64,000 nucleotides of DNA from Candidatus Poribacteria bacterium (GTDB taxonomy: Bacteria > Poribacteria > WGA-4E > JAJDTR01), in NCBI GenBank assembly GCA_028820655.1, contig JAPPIK010000020.1:1-64000 (forward strand). The letters are read 5' to 3'. Shown one piece after another: positions 29,353-39,711 of the stretch (position 1 is its first letter; every line of letters starts with the position of its first letter). The notes below the pieces were generated by a model that searched no databases, was not told the origin of the DNA, and saw nothing but the letters and a program-made list of their open reading frames with translations. Both the position numbers and the translations under genes were made by a program.

Positions 29353-31779
29353 TCAATCCCCTTCGTCTTCGATTCGGAGTTCGCCTGCCACAGCCACCAA
29401 ATCAAGAATATTAACCTGTCCGTCGCCATTCAGGTCCAGGCCGGGTATGTCGGTGCCGAAGCCTTGAGCCACCTGAATCAGGTCCAAAACATTCACTTCG
29501 CCGTCGTTATTGACGTCCGCTGGGGTTTGCCGTTTGATTCTGAGAAAGATTTCGCCGTCAAAGTTCGGCAGTTGGTGCTCGGCGGCTTGGACGCCGGCGG
29601 ATTTGCTCCTCACGTCCTCCGGCAGCCGTATCAACTGCGTCTCGCCGCTGCGGTTGTACACCGCCCACCCGTTCGTGAACTCGCGTATGAAGAGTCCGGG
29701 ACGATTATCGTAGCGCTGAGCCATCTCGCCGACGGGGCGTCCGAGGTCAACATTCCAGAACTCGTACCAATCCGCGCCGGAAAGCGCACGCGCACCGGTG
29801 CCAAACTTCATGAAGCCGTCGGAGTGCGTAAGGCTCAGTGCCGTCATGGCGCGCATCCAGCGTACATTCGTCTCGCTCCACGAATATTCGCCGGGAAACG
29901 ACCAACCCTCCAGGCAGATGATTTGAGGCGCCTTGAGATTCCGCTGCGCCCAAAGGAGTCGATTCTCCATCGTGATTAGAGTTCTTTTCGTGCCGTTGCT
30001 ATCCTGTTTCCCGTCCTCGCCGCCGACTTTTAGCTCCAAGTATAGCCCGTTCACATAGTCCTCGATTCGCGGGACATTCTGCCAACTGCCGTTAGCCAAA
30101 ATCAGGAACTCGTCTCCAACTTCAGATCGGATGCGGCGCAGGATGTTCTCCCTCGTGCCGATGATCGCTTGTTCGCTCCAGTAACCCTCATAATTTTGGA
30201 CGTAATCTCTCCCATAATCAAAGACGATGCCGTCGTACAAGCCGCAGCGATAGATGGAGAGCGCTCGCTGGACAATGATATCCTGAACCTCCGGTTGAAC
30301 AAAATCAACCAAAAACCCATCAGCCGTTTCCTGGAACCACCCCCTCTCGTCAAGGATATAGTGCGGTGAGTCATAGCGTAATTCGCGGTATGATAATCCG
30401 ATCATTGGCACTGAAATAAGGTAAATCAAGTTGGGGTTTACGGAGCGTATCTTGTTTCGCTGCATTACCGCACCCTCAATGTATCCGCCAACCGTAGCGG
30501 TAGTCGGACCGTGTGCGTAATGCAAGCCGAAGGCTTCGCCGCTGAATTGGAGATCGTGGAGCGCCAGATGTTCCTGCGGTCCCGAATCATAAAGATAAGG
30601 CCACGGCAAAATTATGGATGGGAAGTCTCTATTGTTAATCCGATCACTGAGCGGAGGGCGCGGCTCTGCGCAAGGCGGGGTGTAGAGAAATCTCCCTATT
30701 GAAAGCGCTTCAAGCGGGCTATAGTCGAGGATAGGATTAAAGCGTATGGCTAACTCCTCCAAGTTTGTCAGATTCGCGAGCGGGCTCACGTCCTCAATGC
30801 GGTTGTTCTCCAATACCAGTTCGGTAAGTTGTGTCAGGCTGGCAAGCGGGCTGACATCTTCAACACTGGCTCGTAGGTCCAATTTCGTAAGTTTAGTGAG
30901 ATTCGCGAGTGCGCTGATATCCCGAATCGCACCGCCGATTAACTCCAACTCAAGGAGTTTCGTCAAGTTGCCTAGCGGACGGATATCTCTGATCCGGTTG
31001 GCGCCAAGGACCAATTTTGTGAGATTGGTTAGATTTTCCAAGGGGCTGATATCCGCGACCCTGTTATAGGACAGGTCCAGTATCCTGAGATTCGCCAAAT
31101 CCTGCAGCGGACGTATATCAACAATCGAATTCCCGTTGAGATACAACTCGGTAAGGCTGGTGAGACCAGCGAGAGGGTTGACATTATCAATGCCAAAATT
31201 GGCGAGATGCAGTTGGCGGAGCTGTGTGAGTTTGGCAAGAGGACGAATGTCCCCGGTATAGTTGTAGCTCAAATAGAGGGTGCGGAGTTGTGTGAGATCT
31301 GCGAGCGGGCCAATGTCCCGAATCCGGTTCTGAACCAGGTTTAATTCGGTGAGACGAGTCAGGTTTGCGAGTGCACTGATGTCCTCGATGTCGCAGTCCC
31401 AAAGACCAAGTACGCTGAGGTCCACTAGATTCGACAACGGGTGCAAGTTCTTTAAGCTTGAGCATTGGCTCAAATCCAGTTCTCGAAGTCGGCTGAGGTT
31501 TTTTAAGGGGCTAATGTCAACAATCCCGTTGCGGTTTAACCGCAGGGAGGTTAGGTTTACGGCGTGTTCCAATCCGGAAAGGTCGATGATTTGCATGTGT
31601 TCGGCATGCAACCGCGTCAATCGCCGCATATCGGCTTCGGTGACAGGATCATCGAAACCCAGTTTCAGGGTGTGTTGGATGGCGCGCCGGAGGTACAGGT
31701 CGGGGATTTCAACGAATTGGGCGTGAGCGGCGGCACAGAAAGCGAGCAGCAGAATGAGCGCACAGATGTGTCGCAGCAT
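29353..31779 (-). CDS. Secreted LRR protein with dockerin-like C-terminus (copy 3, more diverged)
   Basis: N-terminal ~70 aa nearly identical to copies 1 and 2; DVNNDGEVNVLDLIQVAQ and DLNGDGQVNILDLVAVAG. Confidence 0.85.
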   Translation of the reverse strand: MLRHICALILLLAFCAAAHAQFVEIPDLYLRRAIQHTLKLGFDDPVTEADMRRLTRLHAEHMQIIDLSGLEHAVNLTSLRLNRNGIVDISPLKNLSRLRELDLSQCSSLKNLHPLSNLVDLSVLGLWDCDIEDISALANLTRLTELNLVQNRIRDIGPLADLTQLRTLYLSYNYTGDIRPLAKLTQLRQLHLANFGIDNVNPLAGLTSLTELYLNGNSIVDIRPLQDLANLRILDLSYNRVADISPLENLTNLTKLVLGANRIRDIRPLGNLTKLLELELIGGAIRDISALANLTKLTKLDLRASVEDVSPLASLTQLTELVLENNRIEDVSPLANLTNLEELAIRFNPILDYSPLEALSIGRFLYTPPCAEPRPPLSDRINNRDFPSIILPWPYLYDSGPQEHLALHDLQFSGEAFGLHYAHGPTTATVGGYIEGAVMQRNKIRSVNPNLIYLISVPMIGLSYRELRYDSPHYILDERGWFQETADGFLVDFVQPEVQDIIVQRALSIYRCGLYDGIVFDYGRDYVQNYEGYWSEQAIIGTRENILRRIRSEVGDEFLILANGSWQNVPRIEDYVNGLYLELKVGGEDGKQDSNGTKRTLITMENRLLWAQRNLKAPQIICLEGWSFPGEYSWSETNVRWMRAMTALSLTHSDGFMKFGTGARALSGADWYEFWNVDLGRPVGEMAQRYDNRPGLFIREFTNGWAVYNRSGETQLIRLPEDVRSKSAGVQAAEHQLPNFDGEIFLRIKRQTPADVNNDGEVNVLDLIQVAQGFGTDIPGLDLNGDGQVNILDLVAVAGELRIEDEGD

Positions 31780-32518
31780 TGGAGTTGTCCTTTATACCGT
31801 GTTGATACCGCGCTTGCGGGACCGGTGGAGCGGTGTCACGACCAGCCCGGACGATTATACAGGATTGGGACGAAAAATAACAGGGCGATCTGATTCCGAG
31901 CGGCTGTTTCGGGTAGATAGAAACACGGATGGGGTTCTTGCTGTGCGTGATTTCTTTTCAGTCCGGCTACGGTTTGGGAGAGGAAACCGCGTCCCGACGG
32001 CGGAGGCATGAGCGGTCCGTCGTTTGATGGTCGCGATTCGGAGAAGATTTCTATCGTCCTCGTTATTCACTCGGTTGATCTCCTACGGGGGTGGTTGGGT
32101 GATATTTGAGTGCAACCTACAGATCGGGCGCGGCGACCGCGTCCCTACGGCGAAGCGTGACCGGCCGGTCGGTTGAAGGTCGCGATTCGGAGATCGCTCC
32201 TACAGGGGTGGTTGGGTGATATTTGCGTGCAACCTACGGATTGGGCACGGAGCCCCGGGATCTCTATCGCGCTCGCTATTCACTCGCTTGATCCCTTACG
32301 GCTGAGGTATGAGCGGCCGGTCGGTTGATGGTCGCGATTCGGAGATCGCGCCTACAGAAGTTGGTTTGCCGGTCACCAAGGGAGCTCGTCAGTCATTCCA
32401 TTGATCGCACCGCGCAAAGTCCAAAAGGCTGGTGCGCATGGGAATTCTATCGCACTCCTTATCCAGTCGTTTGATTGCACCCTACAAAGAACTCCGCTCA
32501 GCAATTAATCAACCCGTG

Positions 32519-34420
32519 TTAGCGGGGGTAGTCCCATAACAGTATCGTGCCGTCGCTGCTCCCGCTCACCAGCGTGTCGCCGTCCGAGTTGAAGCCGAGA
32601 CTGCGCACCCACGCAGTGTGCCCCTTCAGCGCCCGTCGATGCACGCCGGTCGCGGCGTCCCAGAAATCGATGCCGCCGTTGGTCCCTCCCGTTGCCACTT
32701 CGCCGCCATTCGGGGTGAAAACCACACTCATGGCACCCATTTCGGGTTGAAGGGTGTGGCGGTTCGCACCTGTCACCGTGTCCCAGAGCCGCACGGTTTT
32801 GTCCCCGCTAACACTCGCCAACGCGCCGCCGGTGGGACTGAATACAACGCTGATGATGTCAAGCTCGTGCCCTCTAAGTGTGTGCAGAGAGGTGCCCTCC
32901 GCCGTATCAAGTACACGAATCGTATAGTCGTCGCTGCCGCTCGCCAGCATTCTTCCGTCCGGGCTGAACGCGAGACTGGTGCGTACGGGTCGATATATGG
33001 TCATAGGGACAGGCGCGGGTTTCCATGTGTATGATTTCAGTTTAGCCCCGGTTTTAGCGTCCCACAGCGTGGCGGAACTGACGCCGTCGCCGCTCGCGAA
33101 CATGGAGCCGTCCGCACTGTACGCGAAGACAACGCCATCTCCGGCGTCTTTCACCAAGGTGCGCAGTTCGCGGCCCGTCAAAACATCCCAGAGTCTGATG
33201 CTGTGGTAGTCGTCTCCTCGCACCAGCGTTTGTCCATCCGGTCGAAAGACGAAATTGGGCGACAGCGACATATCGTCGTCCAGCGAACGCATGTATGCCC
33301 CCGTGGTAGTATCCCACACGCGAATGGGTTGTCTCGATCCTTCGCTTGCCAACGCGCCGCCGTCGGGGCTGATAGCCACGAAATCTACATGATCGAAATG
33401 ACCTCCCATGCCCCACAAGTATTCTCCCGTCGTTAAGTCCCACTCACGAATGGTAGAATCCGCGGTTGCCAGCCGCCCGCCGTCGGGGCTAAAAGCGACC
33501 GCTTCAAGTGAGCCGAAATCAGTCGTGTCAACGGTGTAGGTAAGTTCACCAAGTGTTCGCAGTCGTTTCCCCGTCGCTGCCTCCCAGATATGCACGGAAT
33601 CATAGATGTCCCCGCCCGCCAGCGTAGCGCCATCCGGACTAAAACCCACGCATGTAACTCCGGTCTCGGTACCCTCCAGTTGGCGCAGAAATTCGCCGCT
33701 CCCGACATCCCATAGGCGCGTACTTCCACTCCAACTCGTGCTTGCCAGTTTCGACCCATTCGTGCTAAATGCAACGCTCGAGACATTCTTCGTATGCCCC
33801 TTGAGGGTGCGTAGATGTTCTCCCGTTGACGCATTCCATAGCTCGATGTCGGTGTCGACAAAACTCCAAACCGCCAGCCTCGAGGTATCCGGGTTAAACA
33901 CGGCGCCTACACCCCTTTGCACCATATCCTCCTGCCTCTGCGCACGGAATGACTGCTCCTTCTCGCCGGACAACGAATCCCAAATTTGGACGTTAGTGTC
34001 GAAATCTATGCTTGCGAGTTTGGCACCGTCTCGGCTAAAAGCCACGTCGATGATTCTCGACGTGTGACCTTCGAACGTCCGCAAATGCGCGCCCGTTGAA
34101 GCGTTCCGGAGATGAATGTTGTTATCCCACCCTCCACTCGCCAATACACTGCTATCCGGACTAAAGGCTAGACACCAGACAACACCCTCGTGCGCGGCGA
34201 ACAGGGCAGGTTCGCTGCGATCCACGGTGTCGTGGATCCAGATACCGATGCCCGTCGCAACGGCGAGCCGAGAGCCGTCGGGCGAATACCGCATCTCGGT
34301 GATCTTCCCGCTTCCAAGGCGCAACCTAGCGCCGTCAGGCAGTCCCGATTGAGGGAATATTTCGGCGGCGCTTGGAAAGGAGAACGCAAAAAGTGACAGT
34401 AGGGTCAACACAGACTTCAT
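32519..34420 (-). CDS. Secreted WD40-repeat protein
   Basis: Start at MKSVLTLLSLFAFSFPSAAE; repeated AFSPDGxxLASGSxDxTIRxWD. Confidence 0.85.
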   Translation of the reverse strand: MKSVLTLLSLFAFSFPSAAEIFPQSGLPDGARLRLGSGKITEMRYSPDGSRLAVATGIGIWIHDTVDRSEPALFAAHEGVVWCLAFSPDSSVLASGGWDNNIHLRNASTGAHLRTFEGHTSRIIDVAFSRDGAKLASIDFDTNVQIWDSLSGEKEQSFRAQRQEDMVQRGVGAVFNPDTSRLAVWSFVDTDIELWNASTGEHLRTLKGHTKNVSSVAFSTNGSKLASTSWSGSTRLWDVGSGEFLRQLEGTETGVTCVGFSPDGATLAGGDIYDSVHIWEAATGKRLRTLGELTYTVDTTDFGSLEAVAFSPDGGRLATADSTIREWDLTTGEYLWGMGGHFDHVDFVAISPDGGALASEGSRQPIRVWDTTTGAYMRSLDDDMSLSPNFVFRPDGQTLVRGDDYHSIRLWDVLTGRELRTLVKDAGDGVVFAYSADGSMFASGDGVSSATLWDAKTGAKLKSYTWKPAPVPMTIYRPVRTSLAFSPDGRMLASGSDDYTIRVLDTAEGTSLHTLRGHELDIISVVFSPTGGALASVSGDKTVRLWDTVTGANRHTLQPEMGAMSVVFTPNGGEVATGGTNGGIDFWDAATGVHRRALKGHTAWVRSLGFNSDGDTLVSGSSDGTILLWDYPR

Positions 34421-34683
34421 AACAATTCCTCCCGAATTATAAGGATAACGGCAATTCGTCGATTCGCCGAGTCGTACGCTGGATTTACTTTCGTCCTCCC
34501 GAGTCAGTCGGATGATCACTCATTATCCATTCGCTTGATACCACCGTTTCCTGCCGGCTTATGGTCGCGACCGGGAGGTCGCTCCTACAGAAGAGGTTGG
34601 GTGGTATTTTAGTGTATCTACGGGAACAGATGGAGTTGGGTTTCGCGGCGCTCTACCCAACCTACGAATCGGGCGCGGGCCCC

Positions 34684-35135
34684 GGGATTTCTATGGGACT
34701 TCTATGGGAGTTCTATCGCGGTCATTATCCATTCGCTTGATACCACCGTTTCCTGCCGGCTGATGGTCGCGACCGGGAGGTCGCTCCTACAGAAGAGGTT
34801 GGGTGGTATTTTAGTGTATCTACGGGAACAGATGGAGTTGGGTTTCGCGGCGCTCTACCCAACCTACGAATCGGGCGCGGGTACCCGGGATTTCTATGGG
34901 ATTTCTATAGCGCTCGCTATTCATTCGCTTGATCCCCCACGTCTGAGGTATGAGCGGCCGGTCGGTTGATGGTCGCGATTCGGAGATCGCTCCTACGGGG
35001 GTGGTTGGCTGATATTTGAGTGTAACCTACCGGTTGGGCGCGGGTACCCGGGATTTCTATGGGATTTCTATGGGAGTTCTATCGCGGTCATTATCCATTC
35101 CCTTGATCACTCGCTATTCACTCGCTTGATCCCCT
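34684..35135. repeat. Dense SIE array with iterated GGGATTTCTAT heads, plus REP-like units
   Basis: GGGATTTCTATGGGACTTCTATGGGAGTTCTATCGCGGTCATTATCCATTCGCTTGAT and variants. Confidence 0.8.
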
Positions 35136-35147
35136 ACGAAGGAGGCG

Positions 35148-37052
35148 CTAAAGGGGGAAGTCCCATAACAGTATTGTGCCGTCGCCGCTCCCGCTCACCA
35201 GCGTGTTGCCATCAGGGGCGAAAACGAGGCTATTGACCGCCCAACCGTGCCCCTTCAGCGCCCGCTGATGCGTGCCGGTCGCGGCGTCCCAGAAATCGAT
35301 ACTGCCATTGATGCCCCCGGTGGCGATTTCACCCCCATTCGGGGTGAAGACCACACTCAGGGCACCCGTTCCCGGTTGTAGGGTGAGGAGATCCGCACCT
35401 GTCACCGTGTCCCAGAGCCGCACGGTATTATCGCCGCTAACACTCGCCAGCACACCTCCGTCCGGACTGAATACGACGCTAACGATGTCCAACTCATGCC
35501 CTTTCAGTGTATGCAGAGGGGTGCCCTCCGCCGTGTCAAATAGACGAATCGTATAGTCCTCGCTGCCGCTCGCCAGCAGTTTTCCGTCGGGACTGAATGC
35601 TAGACTGGTGCGAATCGGCCGGTAAATGACTTGTGAGAAATCGAAAAGTTCCCAGTTAAACGTGCGTAGTTTCGCGCCGGTTTGCGCATCCCAGAGCGTG
35701 GCGGAACTGACAGCATCGCCGCTCGCGAACATGGAGCCGTCCGCGGTGTACGCGAAGACTACGTCATTTCCTGCATCTTTCACTAAGGTGCGCAGTTCGC
35801 CGCCCCTGCGCAAATCCCAGAGTCTGATGCTATGGTAATCGTCTCCTCGCACCAGCGTTTGTCCATCCGGTCGAAAGACAAAGTTGGGCGACAGGGACAT
35901 ATCGTGCTCGAGCGAGCGCTTGTGTACCCCCGTGGCGGCGTCCCATACGCTTATGGGTTGTCTCGCGCCCTGGCTCGCCAAGGTGGCGCCGTCGGGGCTG
36001 ATCGCCGCGAAATTCACCGAGTCAAAATGACCTCCTATGCCCCACAAGCGTTTTCCGGTCATTGAGTCCCACACTCGGATGGTCGAATCCGCGGTAGCCA
36101 GCCGCCCGCCATCGGGGCTAAATGCGATCGCGGCGACGGATTTGAAAGTGAACGAGGCAAGGGTGTCGCTACGTCCTCCCAGCGTTCGCAGCAGTTCCCC
36201 CGTTCCGGCGTCCCATATTCGGGTGGATTCGTCGCTGTGCCCGGACGACAGCGTGGAGCCATTCGGACTAAAATCCACGCACTGGACGCCAGCCTCCGTA
36301 CCCTCCAGTCGGCGCAGATGACTTCCGGACACAACATCCCACAGACGAATACTGTCGCGCCAACTTCCACTTGCCAACATTGATCCATCGGGGCTAAAAG
36401 CAACGCAGGTGAGGTACTCTGTATGTCCTTGCAAGGATCGTAGATGTTTTCCCGTCGATATATCCCACAAGTCAATGTCATGCTTATTTCTATAATTCCA
36501 AGCTGCCAGCATTGAGCCATCCGGACTTAGAACCGCTTCTGCGGGCATGTACTCCATACCCTCCTGCGTACGTGCATCGAAAGAGAGCTGCTCCTCACCC
36601 GTCGCGGTGTCCCAAATACGGACGGAGTTCTCATAATCTACACTTGCGAGGGCGGAGCCGTCTCGGCTGAAAATCACGTCGATGACTCTTGACGTGTGAC
36701 CTTCCAACGCCCGCAAATGCGCGCCCGTTGAAGCGTTCCGGAGATGAACGGCGTTGTCCGTACTTCCACTCGCCAATAGGTTTCCATCCGGGCTGTAGGC
36801 TAGACATGATATGCCCCCTTCATGTGCGGACAACAAGGCAGGTTCCTTACGGTTCGCCGCGTCGTAGATCCAGATGCCGATGCCCGTTGCAACGGCGAGC
36901 CGAGCGCCGTCGGGCGAGTACTGCATTTCGGTAATATTACCGTTTCCAAGCCGCAGCCTAGCGCCGTCAGGCAGTCCCGATTGAGGGGATCCTTGGGCGG
37001 GGCCAAGTGAGGAGAACGCAGCCAGTGAGAATAGGGTCAGCATAAACTTCAT
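35148..37052 (-). CDS. Secreted WD40-repeat protein, paralog of 32519-34420
   Basis: PQSGLPDGARLRLGNGNITEMQYSPDGARLAVATGIGIWIYDA; parallel repeat order. Confidence 0.85.
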   Translation of the reverse strand: MKFMLTLFSLAAFSSLGPAQGSPQSGLPDGARLRLGNGNITEMQYSPDGARLAVATGIGIWIYDAANRKEPALLSAHEGGISCLAYSPDGNLLASGSTDNAVHLRNASTGAHLRALEGHTSRVIDVIFSRDGSALASVDYENSVRIWDTATGEEQLSFDARTQEGMEYMPAEAVLSPDGSMLAAWNYRNKHDIDLWDISTGKHLRSLQGHTEYLTCVAFSPDGSMLASGSWRDSIRLWDVVSGSHLRRLEGTEAGVQCVDFSPNGSTLSSGHSDESTRIWDAGTGELLRTLGGRSDTLASFTFKSVAAIAFSPDGGRLATADSTIRVWDSMTGKRLWGIGGHFDSVNFAAISPDGATLASQGARQPISVWDAATGVHKRSLEHDMSLSPNFVFRPDGQTLVRGDDYHSIRLWDLRRGGELRTLVKDAGNDVVFAYTADGSMFASGDAVSSATLWDAQTGAKLRTFNWELFDFSQVIYRPIRTSLAFSPDGKLLASGSEDYTIRLFDTAEGTPLHTLKGHELDIVSVVFSPDGGVLASVSGDNTVRLWDTVTGADLLTLQPGTGALSVVFTPNGGEIATGGINGSIDFWDAATGTHQRALKGHGWAVNSLVFAPDGNTLVSGSGDGTILLWDFPL

Positions 37053-37223
37053 CGCAATACCTCCTGTATTTTAAGGGTAGCGACAGGTCGTCGATTCGCC
37101 CAGTCGTTCGTTGGATGTACTATCGTCCTCGTAATTGCACTCGGTTGGCCCCCCGCCGGAGAGCGGTTGATCACGTCTTGAACCTTGGATCGATCGTCGG
37201 TCGCGGTGTGGGCTGGTGTTGGG

Positions 37224-37580
37224 TCAGGAGCGTGGGCGGGTGAAACGGATAAGCAGACCTATGCCAACTATGATTGCCAATGCCAAGAGCACTCGATTGC
37301 CGGTCTCTCTATCCTTTTTCTCGCGATGTTCGTACACGCTAATCTCCGTCCTGAGATTTGCGATTTTCACCTCTGCCTCCCGAAGCACCCTCTTAAGTTT
37401 GGCATTCTCTTTCACCAATTGCTCCATTGTATTGCCCCGATTTCGTTCGTCCCCCACAATCTTGGACAGAGGCCGCTTTTCCGATTCCGCAATCGAATTC
37501 CACGTGCACAGGCAGACGACCACACAAAACACAAAAAGGGCCCGCACGTATCGAGACGGGTGCCCGTTAGTGCGCATCAT
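37224..37580 (-). CDS. Membrane coiled-coil hypothetical protein
   Basis: Signal-like N-terminus, coiled-coil region, C-terminal TM segment. Confidence 0.5.
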   Translation of the reverse strand: MMRTNGHPSRYVRALFVFCVVVCLCTWNSIAESEKRPLSKIVGDERNRGNTMEQLVKENAKLKRVLREAEVKIANLRTEISVYEHREKKDRETGNRVLLALAIIVGIGLLIRFTRPRS

Positions 37581-38159
37581 GATGATTCCTCTCTTAATGT
37601 GGACAGATCGATGTGTTGGCAGCGGTTCCGTCGCCCAAATTTACATGGACACCGCCGGTTCAAGGCATTGAAACCGGGCGACTCGCCTGCCAAATCGCTT
37701 TAATTGAACCCTACAGGGGCAAACAGATGGGGACACCTCTCAACATACGGGAAAACTGTTTTCAAGTCAACGGTATTCGTGTCTGGTTCTGTCGGAAGAC
37801 GGGAACGGCTGGAACGGGATAATCGAAGAATTTGTCCGCAGCGTCTCGTGTGGATAGTTGGGGAAGAAGGGTTCCATTCTGCCACGGGGCGGGAAGGGTG
37901 GAAGGTTGGATCGGGGAATGGGGAACCCAATCGAAAAAAGTCGTTGGAAGGGAAGAAGCTAGTGGCGGCGGGTACTCGTAAGGCTTCATCGGAAAGAACG
38001 GAACGGATGGAACGGGAGTAATCTAAAAGTTCCCGTAAGGATTATATATGGATGGGTAAGGAAAATGGGTTCCATCCGTTCCAAAACTCCGTAAAATAGG
38101 GGATGAAGCTAGTCGTGGCGCGGCTTTGGCGGGTGGAACGTAACGACGGTAGGAAGAAA

Positions 38160-38310
38160 AGCAGTGGAGAGTGATGGGTGATGAGTGGAGAGCGGAAGGG
38201 GGAAAAAGCAGTGGCCAGTGCCCGGTCGCCAGTGATCAGTGGGGAAGGGAAGAAGACAGGAAGATTGGAAGAGAGATGGGAGGAGGGATTGTCTGAATCA
38301 CGGATTACGG
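38160..38310 (-). repeat. Inverted copy of the AATCCGC/C-T-rich repeat
   Basis: ...GGGAGGAGGGATTGTCTGAATCACGGATTA. Confidence 0.75.
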
Positions 38311-38389
38311 GATCTCTACGGGAATTCCACGGGATTTCTATCGCGGTCGTTATTCACTTCCTTGATCGTTCGCTATTCACTCGCTTGCT
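38308..38389 (+). repeat. Composite SIE (82 bp) inside the inverted AATCCGC repeat, flanked by GGATTA on both sides
   Basis: GGATTA at 38302-38307 and 38390-38395; nested head and tail segments. Confidence 0.7.
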
Positions 38390-39711
38390 GGATTACACGG
38401 ATTGGGAAAGATGGGCGGCGGCGGAGACGTGCAGCGGGCGGGGGAATCGCGACTTGGTGAAGATTTCCATAGCAGTCATAATCCAGTCGCTTGATCCTAC
38501 AGAGGCTGGTCAGGTAATTATCGCGCCAAAGGCTGGTGGGCAGAAGATTAGCTATCGCCTTCGCTATTCACTCGGTTGATGGATCTCGATCGCACTCACT
38601 ATCCATTCGCTTGATTCCACCCTACATAATCTAAAGGCGGGGTGGGGCAAGGGGACCCCTATCGCACTCGCTGTTCACTCGTTTGATTCCCCTCTACGGT
38701 TTCAACGATATCGCGACCGGGAGGTCGCTCCTACCTAAAATAGGCATCTTTCCAAAATGGATCTATGTGGTTATAGTAATGTTGGAGATCTGAATATCTA
38801 CACCGATTGGCAACCAGCCTCGGGGTATCTCAAGTGAACAATCTTTGGTTTTGGCCGGATTATTGCTGAAAAAAATCTCTTGCGTTGTCACGCCTCGATT
38901 TTAACTTGATTACTTAACACTTATGTGGTATACTGGCATAGCGCTCCTTCTGCAGGGTGCATTTCAAATGATGCCAGGTGTCGCAACTCTATGAAATCAG
39001 ATTCGAATTTATATCGTCGACCTCCCCGTAGTTTGGCTAAGCGGGAGGAGGCGCGCTGAAGCATATTCGCAGCATATCGCAGAATACGGCATGGCGCCCG
39101 AAACCCGTCAAACCCGTGTCATCACTGGATTCCAGGCCGATTCTTGCGAATAGTCACCGTCTGCGACGACATCCGGCATCGCAGGTAGAGTTGAATCACG
39201 CAAACAGGGGGAACAAGCAGCGTAACCGTCAATCATGGAAGATCGATTGCGAATCACGGGAACCAGAAAATCCGGACAGAAATCGCCTCAATTGATTCAC
39301 GGAGATACCTGCCTTCGGCCGGCAAAATGAAGGGCAATCGGACGAACAACCTTAACCGAATCGCCCAAATCAATTAATCGTTCATGCACGCCTGTGGCTA
39401 CTCAACGCTCGGAAAATACCCCGTAACGACTGTTTATATTTTGGAAACATGTCTAATTACTAATCGTATGATTGATTGCAAAAAAAGTCGAATCGATCTC
39501 TCCTCTACAAGCGTGGAGTTCACGACACTTTCGCTTGACTGAGGCGGAACATAGTGCCATACTTCTGTCGGATAGAATGAGGTAAGGATACCCGCCGCGC
39601 ATTTGGCGGCGTGACAGGATTCTTCAGTGGATTCAGATAGTTTCTAAGAAAAAAACAGTGAGGCATTGAATGATGTTCAGCAGTCGAATTGCGAGTTTGG
39701 TTATTGTATGA

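Noticed and set aside
34684-35135. CRISPR array
   Set aside because: Repeats are irregularly spaced, degenerate and nested; no uniform unique spacers and no cas genes in the window.
38700-39660. Possible gene in the ~950-bp gap
   Set aside because: No ORF of useful length on either strand and no recognisable RNA gene; left as unexplained spacer.
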